A stretch of DNA of 64,000 nucleotides, taken from Syntrophaceae bacterium. GTDB taxonomy: Bacteria > Desulfobacterota > Syntrophia > Syntrophales > Smithellaceae. The DNA lies in the NCBI GenBank assembly GCA_018056765.1, contig JAGPFA010000005.1:1-64000 (forward strand), read 5' to 3'. Made by a program: the position numbers and the translations under genes. Every line of letters begins with the position of its first letter. Within the stretch, counting starts at the first letter, position 1. The notes under the pieces were generated by a model. The model worked only from the letters and a program-made list of their open reading frames with translations, made no database searches and had not been told where the DNA came from. Below are positions 8,272-18,733 of the stretch, in pieces.

Positions 8272-9049
8272 CTATCGCCTCCCTAGGGAGCATCCCGCGC
8301 ACCGCTTCCGGCGCGGCACGGTTTTTTCTCTTGAGTTCAAAGGAATCAAGAAGCGGGTTTTCCGCCGTACGGTACGTGTATTGGATCTTAACGAGCATCC
8401 CGGCAAAAGCGCCGACCGGATTTCTTTTTACGGGCAGCCGCTCGTCGCAGCCGGGGAAAAATGAATAAAACGGGCCGGGCAGGCAGACCACGGAGCCCCA
8501 CGTGACTGATGAAGCCGCCAGGACACGGTATACGATCGATCTCATTTCGCCGATGGTGAAAAAGCGCACGGCAGAGGCGTCCGGAAGGCCAAAAAGATGC
8601 AGGGCAGACGAGCCGGTGCCGGCGAAAGAAAACTTATTGAGGAAACCGATAAAAATTCGGCTGCGGCTGACGCGCACCGCTTCGGCAATGATTTTATACG
8701 GATCGTCCTTTAAACCAAAAGCATTGATCAGCGTGACAATATCAAATTCATTTCCGGAAAAGGGAAAATCATAAATGTCGCCGCGAACCAGTTCGCAGCC
8801 TGCCCCAAGCTTCTTTCTGGCCACATCCAGCACTTCACTTGAGGCATCCATCCCCGTGAGGAGACATTTCCTGCGCTGAAACAGGCGCAGATGATTGCCG
8901 GCCCCGCAAGACACATCCAGGATTCTCTCGCCGGCGGCGGGATTTACCAGCTCCATAATCAGCTTTTCCTGGCGGGAAAAAATATATCGTCCTGTTTCGG
9001 TCTCCAGCCAGCTCTCCTGCGCCAGGGCGCGATGCTGACCTGTCAGCAT
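8264..9049 (-). CDS. class I SAM-dependent methyltransferase
   Basis: The 261-residue protein has a Rossmann methyltransferase fold. Motif I, ILDVSCGAGN (about 43-52), binds S-adenosylmethionine. An acidic residue after the second strand (GMDAS), a GDIYDFPF block and a hydrophobic motif IV follow, as in UbiE/Methyltransf_11 proteins. The substrate cannot be deduced. A strong GGGGGTGG ribosome-binding site precedes the ATG. The last codons overlap amrS, so the pair is one transcript and the methyltransferase may act with AmrS. There are 126 bases to moaA upstream, in which I see no gene. Confidence 0.8.
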   Translation of the reverse strand: MLTGQHRALAQESWLETETGRYIFSRQEKLIMELVNPAAGERILDVSCGAGNHLRLFQRRKCLLTGMDASSEVLDVARKKLGAGCELVRGDIYDFPFSGNEFDIVTLINAFGLKDDPYKIIAEAVRVSRSRIFIGFLNKFSFAGTGSSALHLFGLPDASAVRFFTIGEMRSIVYRVLAASSVTWGSVVCLPGPFYSFFPGCDERLPVKRNPVGAFAGMLVKIQYTYRTAENPLLDSFELKRKNRAAPEAVRGMLPREAIDD

Positions 9050-9175
9050 AGTACCACCCCCGCAAGCCCTTGTACAAAGCCGTCGGCGACAACAACCAAC
9101 GGCGCTTCCAATAAGATAGCATAACTCATGGCGGCATTATACTCAAGGAAACCGCCCGGGGCAATGCCTGTTGTT

Positions 9176-10168
9176 TCAACCGCCAATATCCGACATATCT
9201 CGCAGGCATTTTTTCAGGTTTCTGTCGGTGCAGTCCAGATCGTGCTTTTCCGGCTTAAGCATAATGGCACGGCCGATAAGCGCGGCCAGTTGCTCATCGG
9301 AGCAGTTTTGTGCCAGTGCTTCCTTGAGATCAACTTCAGATTCGTTTAGCAAACAGGCTCTGAGTTTACCGTCCGCCGTAAGACGCAGCCGGTTGCACGT
9401 CGAGCAGAAATGGTCGCTCACGGGATTGATAAACCCGATCTCGCCCGCACCGCCGGCCAGACGAAAGATACTGGCAGGCCCGTCCGACGAGTTTTTCTTA
9501 AGTGCCGACGCCTCAAGACGAAAATGCTTTTGAATTCGATTAAGCAGTTCCGCGTTGGGCATAAATTGACTCGGCTGATCGATGTTGACCAAACTTACCG
9601 GCATCAGCTCAATGAAGCGGATCTGGTAGGGCTTTTCCATTGCCAGCCGGACAAATTCAAGGGCTTCGTCATCGTTGAAGCCGCGGATCACAACCGTGTT
9701 GATTTTAATCGGAGAAAACCCTACTTCATCCGCTGTTTCAATACCGCGTAAAACATCATCGAGATTCCCTCCGCCCGTAATTTTCCAAAATTTTTCCGCA
9801 ACCAGAGAATCAAGGCTAATGTTGATGCGGCGCACACCGGCGGCAAAAATATCGGCGGCGAATCTCTCTAAAAGGATTCCGTTGGTGGTAAGACTGATGC
9901 ATTCCAGGCCGTTTATTTCTTTGAGTGAGCGGAGAAAATCCACAAAGCCTCTTCGCACAAGCGGCTCACCGCCGGTAACACGCACTTTGATAAAACCCAT
10001 TTTCACCGCCTGCCCGATGACGCGCAGTATTTCTTCGTAGCGGAGAATATCCTCGTGACCTTTTAGGGAAATCCCCTCTTTCGGGCGACAGTAAGTGCAA
10101 CGCAGATTGCAGCGGTCGGTAATGGAAACCCTCAGATAATTTATGTTTCTTCGATATTTGTCCAGCAT
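9176..10168 (-). CDS. moaA: GTP 3',8-cyclase (molybdenum cofactor biosynthesis)
   Basis: MoaA performs the radical SAM rearrangement of GTP to 3',8-cyclo-7,8-dihydro-GTP, the first committed step of molybdopterin synthesis, with MoaC. The N-terminal cluster motif CNLRCTYC supplies Cys20, Cys24 and Cys27. The second, C-terminal cluster appears as CSTCNRLRL followed by a later Cys. The protein ends in Gly-Gly, the tail needed for catalysis in known MoaA. The length of 330 is standard. Other moa genes are not in this window. It is divergent from greA across 234 bases. Confidence 0.97.
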   Translation of the reverse strand: MLDKYRRNINYLRVSITDRCNLRCTYCRPKEGISLKGHEDILRYEEILRVIGQAVKMGFIKVRVTGGEPLVRRGFVDFLRSLKEINGLECISLTTNGILLERFAADIFAAGVRRINISLDSLVAEKFWKITGGGNLDDVLRGIETADEVGFSPIKINTVVIRGFNDDEALEFVRLAMEKPYQIRFIELMPVSLVNIDQPSQFMPNAELLNRIQKHFRLEASALKKNSSDGPASIFRLAGGAGEIGFINPVSDHFCSTCNRLRLTADGKLRACLLNESEVDLKEALAQNCSDEQLAALIGRAIMLKPEKHDLDCTDRNLKKCLRDMSDIGG

Positions 10169-10306
10169 CCGGTGTCAAAACTCCTTTTTACCTGTAAACG
10201 GTGTTTAATAACACAAACTTTGCGGCAACACAACGCCGCTGTTATTCGACCGCGAAAAATAAGCTGTTTCAGAAGCCGCCCGGTAAGATAGTTTGAGAAA
10301 TGCTGC

Positions 10307-10335
10307 TTGACAGGATTTTTTTTCTCGTCTAGCGT
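10307..10335 (+). promoter_or_regulatory. promoter of greA
   Basis: A perfect TTGACA (10307-10312) and the -10-like TAGCGT (10330-10335) are 17 bases apart. The start would fall about 60 bases before greA. The -10 is weak (3 of 6 positions). Confidence 0.4.
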
Positions 10336-10402
10336 CGAGAGAAAAAACAGCACCCGCCTGTTAAACAAGTCGGCGCCAAGTCGGAAAAAACAAGAGGAAA
10401 GC

Positions 10403-10876
10403 ATGCCCAGGATACCTATTACCAAAGAAGGGTTCGAAAAACTCAAAAAAGATCTCGAAACATTAAAAAACGTCTCCATACCTGAAAATGTACGGGATAT
10501 TGAAATAGCAAGGTCACACGGTGACATTTCTGAAAACGCCGAATATGCCGCCGCCAAAGAGCGGCAGGCGTTTTTGCACGGCAGGGTGCAGGAGCTGGAA
10601 AACAACCTCGCCTCATGTGACATCATCGCCGCAGGCGCCGCCACAGGCGATAAAGTGGTCTTCGGTTGTTTCGTGACGGTTGCCGACAGCAAAAGCGGAG
10701 AAGAAATCAAATATCAACTGGTCGGTCCGCTGGAATCGGATATCAGCCAAAATAAAATATCCGTCACTTCGCCGATCGGCAGGGCGATGATCGGCAAGAA
10801 AATCGACAGTGAAATTGTCGTCAATGCGCCCGGCGGCACAAGGCACTTTCAGATTGTGGATATTTCATCACAATGA
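10403..10876 (+). CDS. greA: transcription elongation factor GreA
   Basis: GreA enters the secondary channel of RNA polymerase and stimulates transcript cleavage in backtracked complexes. The 157-residue protein has the N-terminal coiled coil with ARSHGDISENAEY (the tip carries the acidic Asp and Glu) and a C-terminal FKBP-like domain with ISVTSPIGRAMIGK. I start at ATG 10403, which begins the family motif PITKEGF and follows an AAGAGGAAA ribosome-binding site. The frame is open further upstream to 10307 but without family sequence. It is monocistronic and followed by a bidirectional terminator. Confidence 0.97.
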   Translation: MPRIPITKEGFEKLKKDLETLKNVSIPENVRDIEIARSHGDISENAEYAAAKERQAFLHGRVQELENNLASCDIIAAGAATGDKVVFGCFVTVADSKSGEEIKYQLVGPLESDISQNKISVTSPIGRAMIGKKIDSEIVVNAPGGTRHFQIVDISSQ

Positions 10877-10913
10877 CCGTATTTGCTCCCGGATTCATCT
10901 CGTAGCGACAAAT

Positions 10914-10951
10914 AAAAAAGGCGGCTCTTTTCTCAGTAAGCCGCCTTTTTT
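10914..10951. terminator. bidirectional terminator between greA and atpC
   Basis: Two 13-base arms, AAAAAAGGCGGCT (10914-10926) and AGCCGCCTTTTTT (10939-10951), pair exactly around a 12-base loop. The T-run on each strand makes it a Rho-independent terminator both for greA (plus) and for the ATP synthase operon (minus), which converge here. Confidence 0.93.
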
Positions 10952-10969
10952 AGAATATATTGTGACCCA

Positions 10970-11386
10970 TCAGCCTGGCGATAGTTTTTCCGCAACACTT
11001 ATCCGGTTATTCGCCCGGGCGAGCGCCAGGCTCATTATTTCATATTCACTGTCCTCCTTGGAGAGCTGAGCCAATCTGGCCGTTGCGCTCTCTTTGGCTT
11101 TAACCGCCCTGTCTTTATCGATGGCGTCTGCTCTTTCGGCCGTTTCTATCAAAACGGTTACCCTGCTTCCGGTCACTTCCGCGTAGCCTGTATTGACGGC
11201 ATAATACACTTTTTTGCCATTGGCTAAAAAATACAGCTCACCGATATCGACGGAGGTCAGAAAAGGCTCATGGCCGCGTAACACTCCGAATTCACCTTCT
11301 GTTCCGGGAAGAGTAACTTCCTCAACCTTTCCGGAAAAGACGATCCTCCCCGGTGTAACAACTTCCAGCATTAAATCATCCGACAT
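10970..11386 (-). CDS. atpC: F1Fo ATP synthase subunit epsilon
   Basis: Epsilon is part of the central stalk and regulates ATP hydrolysis. The 138-residue protein has the N-terminal beta-sandwich ([31 protein letters not shown]) and a C-terminal helical pair rich in Ala, Glu and Arg. It is the last gene of the minus-strand ATP synthase operon, 15 bases after atpD, preceded by a GAGGAT ribosome-binding site and followed by the terminator shared with greA. Confidence 0.96.
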   Translation of the reverse strand: MSDDLMLEVVTPGRIVFSGKVEEVTLPGTEGEFGVLRGHEPFLTSVDIGELYFLANGKKVYYAVNTGYAEVTGSRVTVLIETAERADAIDKDRAVKAKESATARLAQLSKEDSEYEIMSLALARANNRISVAEKLSPG

Positions 11387-11401
11387 GGAAATCCTCGCTA
11401 A

Positions 11402-13742
<2,341 letters not shown>

Positions 13743-13785
13743 TGAACACTCCTCTCAATACTGGTTTTTTACGGCAAACTCGCTT

Positions 13786-13802
13786 CGATCCCGTTGGGAT
13801 CG
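13786..13802. other. intercistronic hairpin between atpA and atpG
   Basis: CGATCCC (13786-13792) and GGGATCG (13796-13802) form a perfect 7-bp stem with the three-base loop GTT. It lies just after the atpA stop and has no T-run, so it is more likely an RNA-stability or processing element than a terminator. Confidence 0.5.
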
Positions 13803-13812
13803 CCAGGAGTGC

Positions 13813-15327
13813 CTATTCAGGAACAAAAGCAGATTCGAAAGATGTCAGCATATCTTTCATTTTTTTCTCCAACTCGGGAGAAATAATCTTCTTTTCGTCA
13901 ATTTCCTTCAATATGTCCGGGTGCTTGCTTCGCACGAAGCTCAAAAGTTGCTGTTCATAAACAAGAACCTTTTCCACGTCCACCTTGTCGATGAAGCCGC
14001 GGCTTCCGGCGAAAAGAACGGTTACCTGCTCGCCCAGCGACATGGGTTGAAACTGCGGCTGCTTGAGAAGTTCAACGAGGCGCACACCACGGTCAAGCTG
14101 TGCCTGAGTAGATTTATCAAGGTCGGAGCCGAACTGGGCAAAAGCCGCCAGTTCACGGTACTGGGCCAGGTCAAGTTTCAGCGTGCCGGCCACCTGCTTC
14201 ATGGCCTTGGTCTGAGCGGCGCCGCCGACGCGGGACACGGACAGACCGACGTTGATAGCCGGGCGGATGCCGGCAAAGAACAGACTCGGCTCCAGATAAA
14301 CCTGCCCGTCAGTAATTGAAATAACGTTGGTCGGAATGTAGGCGGAAACGTCACCGGCCTGCGTTTCGATAATCGGCAGGGCAGTGAGCGAACCACCGCC
14401 AAGTTCTTGGCTGACGCGTGCCGCTCTTTCGAGCAGACGGGAATGGTTGTAGAAAATATCGCCGGGATAGGCTTCGCGTCCGGGGGGACGGCGCAGCAGA
14501 AGGGAAATCTGGCGATACGCCACTGCCTGCTTGGACAAGTCGTCGTAAATAATCAGGGCGTCCTGGCCGTTGTCACGGAAGTATTCACCGATACTGCAGC
14601 CTGCATAGGCGGCGATGTATTGCAGGGTGGCCGGGTCGGAAGCACAACCGGCAACCACACATGTGTACGACATGGCATCGTTTTGCCTCAGTCTTTCCAC
14701 AACCTGTGCGACTGTTGATTTTTTCTGACCGATGGCGACATAGATGCATTTCACTCCCGTATCTTTCTGGCGGATGATGGCATCGACGCAGATGGCGGTC
14801 TTACCGATCTGCCGGTCGCCGATGATCAGCTCACGCTGGCCACGTCCGATGGGGGTCATGGCGTCAATAGCCTTAAGGCCCGTGTACATCGGCTCATTGA
14901 CCGGCTGACGCTCGATCACGCCGGGCGCAACCATTTCGATGCGGCGGAATTCTTTTGTCTCGATGGGACCTTTGCCGTCCAGCGGCTCGCCGGTGGCGTC
15001 TATGACACGACCGAGCAGGGCTTCGCCGACCGGGACCTGCGCGATTTTGCCGGTTCTTTTGACAATGTCTCCCTCTTTGATGTGGGTGACTTCACCCAGA
15101 ACGGCAACACCCACGTTGTCCGTTTCCAGGTTGAGAACCATGCCGAGAATGCCGCCGGGAAACTCGAGAAGCTCCATGGCCATGGCATTTTGCACGCCGT
15201 AAATGCGCGCGATACCATCACCGACGGAGAGGACGGTTCCCGTTTCGCTTATATCCAGCTTTTTCTCATAGCTTTTAATCTGCTCAGAAATAATTTGACT
15301 GATTTCTTCCGCTTTAATTGTCTCCAT
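13813..15327 (-). CDS. atpA: F1Fo ATP synthase subunit alpha
   Basis: Alpha holds the non-catalytic nucleotide sites and alternates with beta in the F1 hexamer. At 504 residues it is complete. The P-loop is [10 protein letters not shown] (about 169-178). The ATP synthase alpha/beta signature [14 protein letters not shown] is present, as is the N-terminal delta-binding segment. It begins 3 bases after the atpH stop. Confidence 0.99.
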   Translation of the reverse strand: METIKAEEISQIISEQIKSYEKKLDISETGTVLSVGDGIARIYGVQNAMAMELLEFPGGILGMVLNLETDNVGVAVLGEVTHIKEGDIVKRTGKIAQVPVGEALLGRVIDATGEPLDGKGPIETKEFRRIEMVAPGVIERQPVNEPMYTGLKAIDAMTPIGRGQRELIIGDRQIGKTAICVDAIIRQKDTGVKCIYVAIGQKKSTVAQVVERLRQNDAMSYTCVVAGCASDPATLQYIAAYAGCSIGEYFRDNGQDALIIYDDLSKQAVAYRQISLLLRRPPGREAYPGDIFYNHSRLLERAARVSQELGGGSLTALPIIETQAGDVSAYIPTNVISITDGQVYLEPSLFFAGIRPAINVGLSVSRVGGAAQTKAMKQVAGTLKLDLAQYRELAAFAQFGSDLDKSTQAQLDRGVRLVELLKQPQFQPMSLGEQVTVLFAGSRGFIDKVDVEKVLVYEQQLLSFVRSKHPDILKEIDEKKIISPELEKKMKDMLTSFESAFVPE

Positions 15328-15330
15328 GCC

Positions 15331-15873
15331 TTATCTTGCCTCCCCTAAGAGATTCCTCATATTGTTCAACTGGCTTCTGATGCTTCCGTCATACAGAGTA
15401 TCACCAACGCCAATCATTATGCCGCCCAAAAGATTCTCGTCCGTTTCCACCGTCACTTCCACCTGTTTGCCCGTCATTTTCTCCAGACCGGATGTCACAT
15501 GCTTGAGCATTTCAGCAGATAAAGGGAATGCGGTTTTTACAGTGGCGCGAAGTTTCTTCAGCGCTTCATCCATCTGTTGCCGGTAACAGCTTTCTATGTC
15601 GGGCAGCACATCGATTCTTTTTTTATCAATCAGCAATTTCAGAAAATTAACGGTCATGGGAGACAGGGAGAGCCTGCTGATAACCTGCCCCAGGACCTTT
15701 TTCTTGTCTTCCTGCTCAAAGATTGGATTAACCAGGAAACCTTTCAGATCCTTGTTTTTTTCGATGATTGAGGAAAACGCGGCCAGTTCTTCATAGTATT
15801 GCTCCAGCTTGTTCTCTTCCCCGGCAATCTCAAAAAACGCACGTGCGTATCGTTTGGCAATATTGCTGATCAA
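15331..15873 (-). CDS. atpH: F1Fo ATP synthase subunit delta
   Basis: Delta joins the peripheral stalk to the top of F1. The 180-residue protein has the N-terminal IAKRYARAFFEIA helix and the C-terminal family block VTVETDENLLGGIMIGVGDTLYDGSIR, shortened here in quotation to its ends: VETDENLLGG and YDGSIRSQLN. It overlaps atpF by 4 bases and is followed 3 bases later by atpA, in normal operon order. Confidence 0.97.
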   Translation of the reverse strand: MISNIAKRYARAFFEIAGEENKLEQYYEELAAFSSIIEKNKDLKGFLVNPIFEQEDKKKVLGQVISRLSLSPMTVNFLKLLIDKKRIDVLPDIESCYRQQMDEALKKLRATVKTAFPLSAEMLKHVTSGLEKMTGKQVEVTVETDENLLGGIMIGVGDTLYDGSIRSQLNNMRNLLGEAR

Positions 15874-16460
15874 TTTTTACTCACCACCTTATCGACGTAT
15901 TCCCTGATCATGGTTTCATGATCCTGTGTTGTTATACTTTTTTTCAGGATTTCCTCGGCCATCTGTACCGACAGGACAACCGCTTCGTTGCGTAACTGAG
16001 TGGAGGCCTTTGACAGCTCCTGCTCGATGCGTGCCTGGGCATCTTCTTTCATTTTCGCCGCCACTTTTCGTGCATCCTCGACAATTTTCTCTTTTTCCGC
16101 AACACCCTGGGCCTTGATCATCTCAAAAATGCCGTCAATTTCCTGTGATGCCTTGTCTATCTTTTCCGAATACTCTCTGTACTGTTTTTCGGCCTCTGCC
16201 TTTTGCGCCGCGGCACTCTCCAGCGACTCTTTTATCTCCTGACGGCGTCCGGAAAAAAAACTTTTGATTTTGGGGGCCAAAAACCAGGTCAGGGCGCCTA
16301 TGATGATGGAGGCGTTAAAAGTTTTGAAGGCCAGGCCTTTCCATTGAGAGGAATCGTGGCCACCCTCCCCGCCCGAAGCGAAAGCAAAGAACAAGGGAAG
16401 TGAAACAATCAGCAGGGAAAGAAGTAGAGAAAAATTAACATTGTTGCGTGACGGCCTCAT
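15870..16460 (-). CDS. atpF: F1Fo ATP synthase subunit b
   Basis: Subunit b forms half of the peripheral stalk. The 196-residue protein has an N-terminal hydrophobic stretch (about 10-28) that looks like a signal sequence, a short Gly/Ser/His linker, the membrane helix (about 47-63) and a long charged helix. Such N-terminally extended b subunits occur in delta-proteobacteria. It overlaps both neighbours by 4 bases. Because two different b-type genes are adjacent, the stalk is probably a b/b' heterodimer. Confidence 0.93.
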   Translation of the reverse strand: MRPSRNNVNFSLLLSLLIVSLPLFFAFASGGEGGHDSSQWKGLAFKTFNASIIIGALTWFLAPKIKSFFSGRRQEIKESLESAAAQKAEAEKQYREYSEKIDKASQEIDGIFEMIKAQGVAEKEKIVEDARKVAAKMKEDAQARIEQELSKASTQLRNEAVVLSVQMAEEILKKSITTQDHETMIREYVDKVVSKN

Positions 16461-16891
16461 TGCAATCTCCTTCCCAAAACCTTTTCCGCGATTTCCAGCG
16501 AAAGCTTACGGGATTGCCCTTCTAAAACCTGGCGGGCAACCTGCATCTCCGCATCTATTTTCTTCTGAAATTCCTGAGTCATCAGAGGTATCTCACTCCG
16601 GACCGCATCGACAATGCTTTTTGCCTGCTGGGCGCCTTCATTGATGATCTCTTTTTTCAGGTCCGAGGCGGTGGTTTTGGCCTTGTTGAGCTTCTCGTCA
16701 TACTCCGACACTTTCTTATTCACGGAGTCCTGAAAAAGTTTTATTTCGTTTTCGGCTTCTTCGAGCTGTTTTTTGCGTCGTTCAATAATGGACAAAATCG
16801 GTTTGTACAGAAGGAAGTTTAGCAGAAAGATGAGAAGGATAAAAATGGACGCCTGAACAAAAAGGGTAAAATCAGGAATTACGGTAACCAC
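16457..16891 (-). CDS. atpF': F1Fo ATP synthase subunit b'
   Basis: This second b-type subunit (144 residues) has one N-terminal membrane helix (about 8-28, FVQASIFILLIFLLNFLLYKP) and a long coiled-coil region. It lacks the hydrophobic extension of the next gene. It begins the operon at a GTG codon with a GAGGT ribosome-binding site. The a and c membrane subunits and AtpI are absent, so they are presumably encoded elsewhere, as is common in this phylum. Confidence 0.92.
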   Translation of the reverse strand: MVTVIPDFTLFVQASIFILLIFLLNFLLYKPILSIIERRKKQLEEAENEIKLFQDSVNKKVSEYDEKLNKAKTTASDLKKEIINEGAQQAKSIVDAVRSEIPLMTQEFQKKIDAEMQVARQVLEGQSRKLSLEIAEKVLGRRLQ

Positions 16892-17047
16892 AACTTACCT
16901 CGTCGTTTTTTGTGACCCGGCTGCGCTTCGGCACGGGGTAATTTCAGGTGTATCGCTTGTATCAAGCTTCATCTGCGGTGAGTCGCTGCAGGAGGCTTAA
17001 ACTCGGAGCCAAGGACTGTAAACCTTGCCACACCACGAAGACGCAGA

Positions 17048-17077
17048 CTTCTAATCACACCCTTATGGGGATGTCAA
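17048..17077 (-). promoter_or_regulatory. probable promoter of the ATP synthase operon
   Basis: On the minus strand a perfect -35 TTGACA (17077-17072) is followed after 18 bases by TAGAAG (17053-17048). The leader to atpF' would be about 150 bases. I see no strong structure in that leader. Confidence 0.5.
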
Positions 17078-17132
17078 GCTTTTTTATGACTGACGGTCTA
17101 TTCTTTGCGCATCAAAATATAACGCAATAACT

Positions 17133-17528
17133 TCATTGACTTACGTCGTTTTTGTCTTTTTTTACGCCCGAGGCGTCTTTTTGTGACTCCTCACTCATAA
17201 AAGATCTGCCTTCAAAAAAAGCCCCTTCTTCAACGATGAGGACGGGCGTGTGTACATCGCCGCACAATTTTCCCGTGGCCAGAATGCTGACTTTTTCTTT
17301 GGCCTTTATACCTCCTGTGACTTCTCCGCCGATGTAAACTCTGCGCACATCCATATTTGCTTTGACCACCGCCCCCTGGCCTATGTCCAGGGAACCCTGC
17401 CCAAATATCTCACCTGCAAAATACCCGTCGATCCTCACCATGCCGTCGAAAATCATTTTGCCTGTGAATTCGGCACCCTTACCCAATAAAGCCCTGAGCT
17501 CTTCCTTTGGTTTCTTTTTTTCCCACAT
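17133..17528 (-). CDS. bactofilin (polymer-forming cytoskeletal protein)
   Basis: Bactofilins polymerise without nucleotide into filaments that localise cell-wall enzymes. The 131-residue protein has the repetitive beta-helix core with short hydrophobic strands and periodic glycines: GAEFTGKMIFDGMVRIDG, then GSLDIGQGAVV, VYIGGEVTGG and ILATGKLCGDV. The charged termini are typical of the family. It starts after a GGAGGGG ribosome-binding site 34 bases beyond rodA, so it is probably the last gene of the mre operon, consistent with a role in cell shape. Confidence 0.92.
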   Translation of the reverse strand: MWEKKKPKEELRALLGKGAEFTGKMIFDGMVRIDGYFAGEIFGQGSLDIGQGAVVKANMDVRRVYIGGEVTGGIKAKEKVSILATGKLCGDVHTPVLIVEEGAFFEGRSFMSEESQKDASGVKKDKNDVSQ

Positions 17529-17562
17529 GTCATACCCCTCCTTAAGTATGATACTCCGGATG

Positions 17563-18678
17563 TCAGCGTTGCAAAATAAAACGGCGCACGCTGATATTCA
17601 TCAAAAGTCCCACCGCCATCAGCATGGAGACCATTGCCGAGCCGCCGTAGCTCAAAAATGGCAGCGGAATACCGACAACCGGCAATATGCCCAAAACCAT
17701 CCCCATATTAATAATAATTTCCCAGGAGATGAGCGCGGTAATACCGAAAGCCAGCAGCGTGCCCAATAAATCTCTGGAATGCAGGGCGATTCTGAAACCC
17801 AGCACCAAAAGAGATAAAAACATAAACATCAGGGCCAGCCCTCCGACAAATCCCCATTCCTCTGCAAAAACGGAAAAAACAAAGTCGGTCTGCTGCTCGG
17901 GAAGATACTTCAGCTGCGTCTGGGAACCCTGCAAAAAGCCCTTGCCCAGAAACCCTCCGGAACCGATGGCAATCATGGATTGGATAATATGATAACCCGA
18001 GCCGAGCGGGTCGCTTTCCGGAGACAGAAAAATCAGCAGTCTTTCTTTTTGATAATCTTTGAGAAACATCCAGGCCAAAGGCAGCATCACCACAACGCTT
18101 GCCGCCGCAATCAGAATGGACTTCCAGTGAACGCCGATAAACAGGACCATCGAAACGGCGATGATAAATATCAGCATGGCCGTCCCCAGATCCGGCTGGC
18201 GGATAATGAGAACACAGGGAACCAAAACCAGTATCAAAGGTATAAACAGCTCCCGTAGCAGGTAAGGTTCGCGGGATTTATGGTCGTCAAAATATCTGGC
18301 CAGTACGATGATTATCGCGACCTTGATAAATTCGGACGGCTGCAGCAGGAAAAACCCGAAAGAAATCCATCTCTGCGCCCCGTTGGCCACATGGCCGAAC
18401 AAAGCTACATAAATAAGGGATACAAGCGAAATACCGTAAATAACGTAAGCGGCCTGGGCGATCGTGCGATAATCTATCAAAAAAGAAGCCGCCATTAAAA
18501 GAAGTCCCAGAATGATCCACTGAATCTGTTTCAGATACAGATGCGCGGAGTTCTCGCCGAGGCTGAAATCCGTGGAGTAAATATTAACCACTCCTATGGC
18601 CGAGATACACATAACCAGCGCAAACAGTGTCCAGTCAAAGTTCTGGAATATCCGGCGATCATATTTTAAAAAAGCCAT
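17563..18678 (-). CDS. rodA: rod-shape peptidoglycan glycosyltransferase RodA
   Basis: RodA is the SEDS-family glycan polymerase of the elongasome and works with PBP2. I start at the ATG at 18678 (371 residues), which follows an AGAGGT ribosome-binding site; an upstream ATG at 18705 adds only nine unlikely residues. About ten membrane segments are visible. The large periplasmic loop holds SGYHIIQSMIAIGSGG, and the C-terminal signature is LPFLSYGGSAM. It follows mrdA by 55 bases and precedes the bactofilin gene. Confidence 0.97.
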   Translation of the reverse strand: MAFLKYDRRIFQNFDWTLFALVMCISAIGVVNIYSTDFSLGENSAHLYLKQIQWIILGLLLMAASFLIDYRTIAQAAYVIYGISLVSLIYVALFGHVANGAQRWISFGFFLLQPSEFIKVAIIIVLARYFDDHKSREPYLLRELFIPLILVLVPCVLIIRQPDLGTAMLIFIIAVSMVLFIGVHWKSILIAAASVVVMLPLAWMFLKDYQKERLLIFLSPESDPLGSGYHIIQSMIAIGSGGFLGKGFLQGSQTQLKYLPEQQTDFVFSVFAEEWGFVGGLALMFMFLSLLVLGFRIALHSRDLLGTLLAFGITALISWEIIINMGMVLGILPVVGIPLPFLSYGGSAMVSMLMAVGLLMNISVRRFILQR

Positions 18679-18733
18679 CTTTACCTCTGGCGGTCCGCCC
18701 CGCACTGAAGCACGAGGACGCCCCCGCGTTTAT

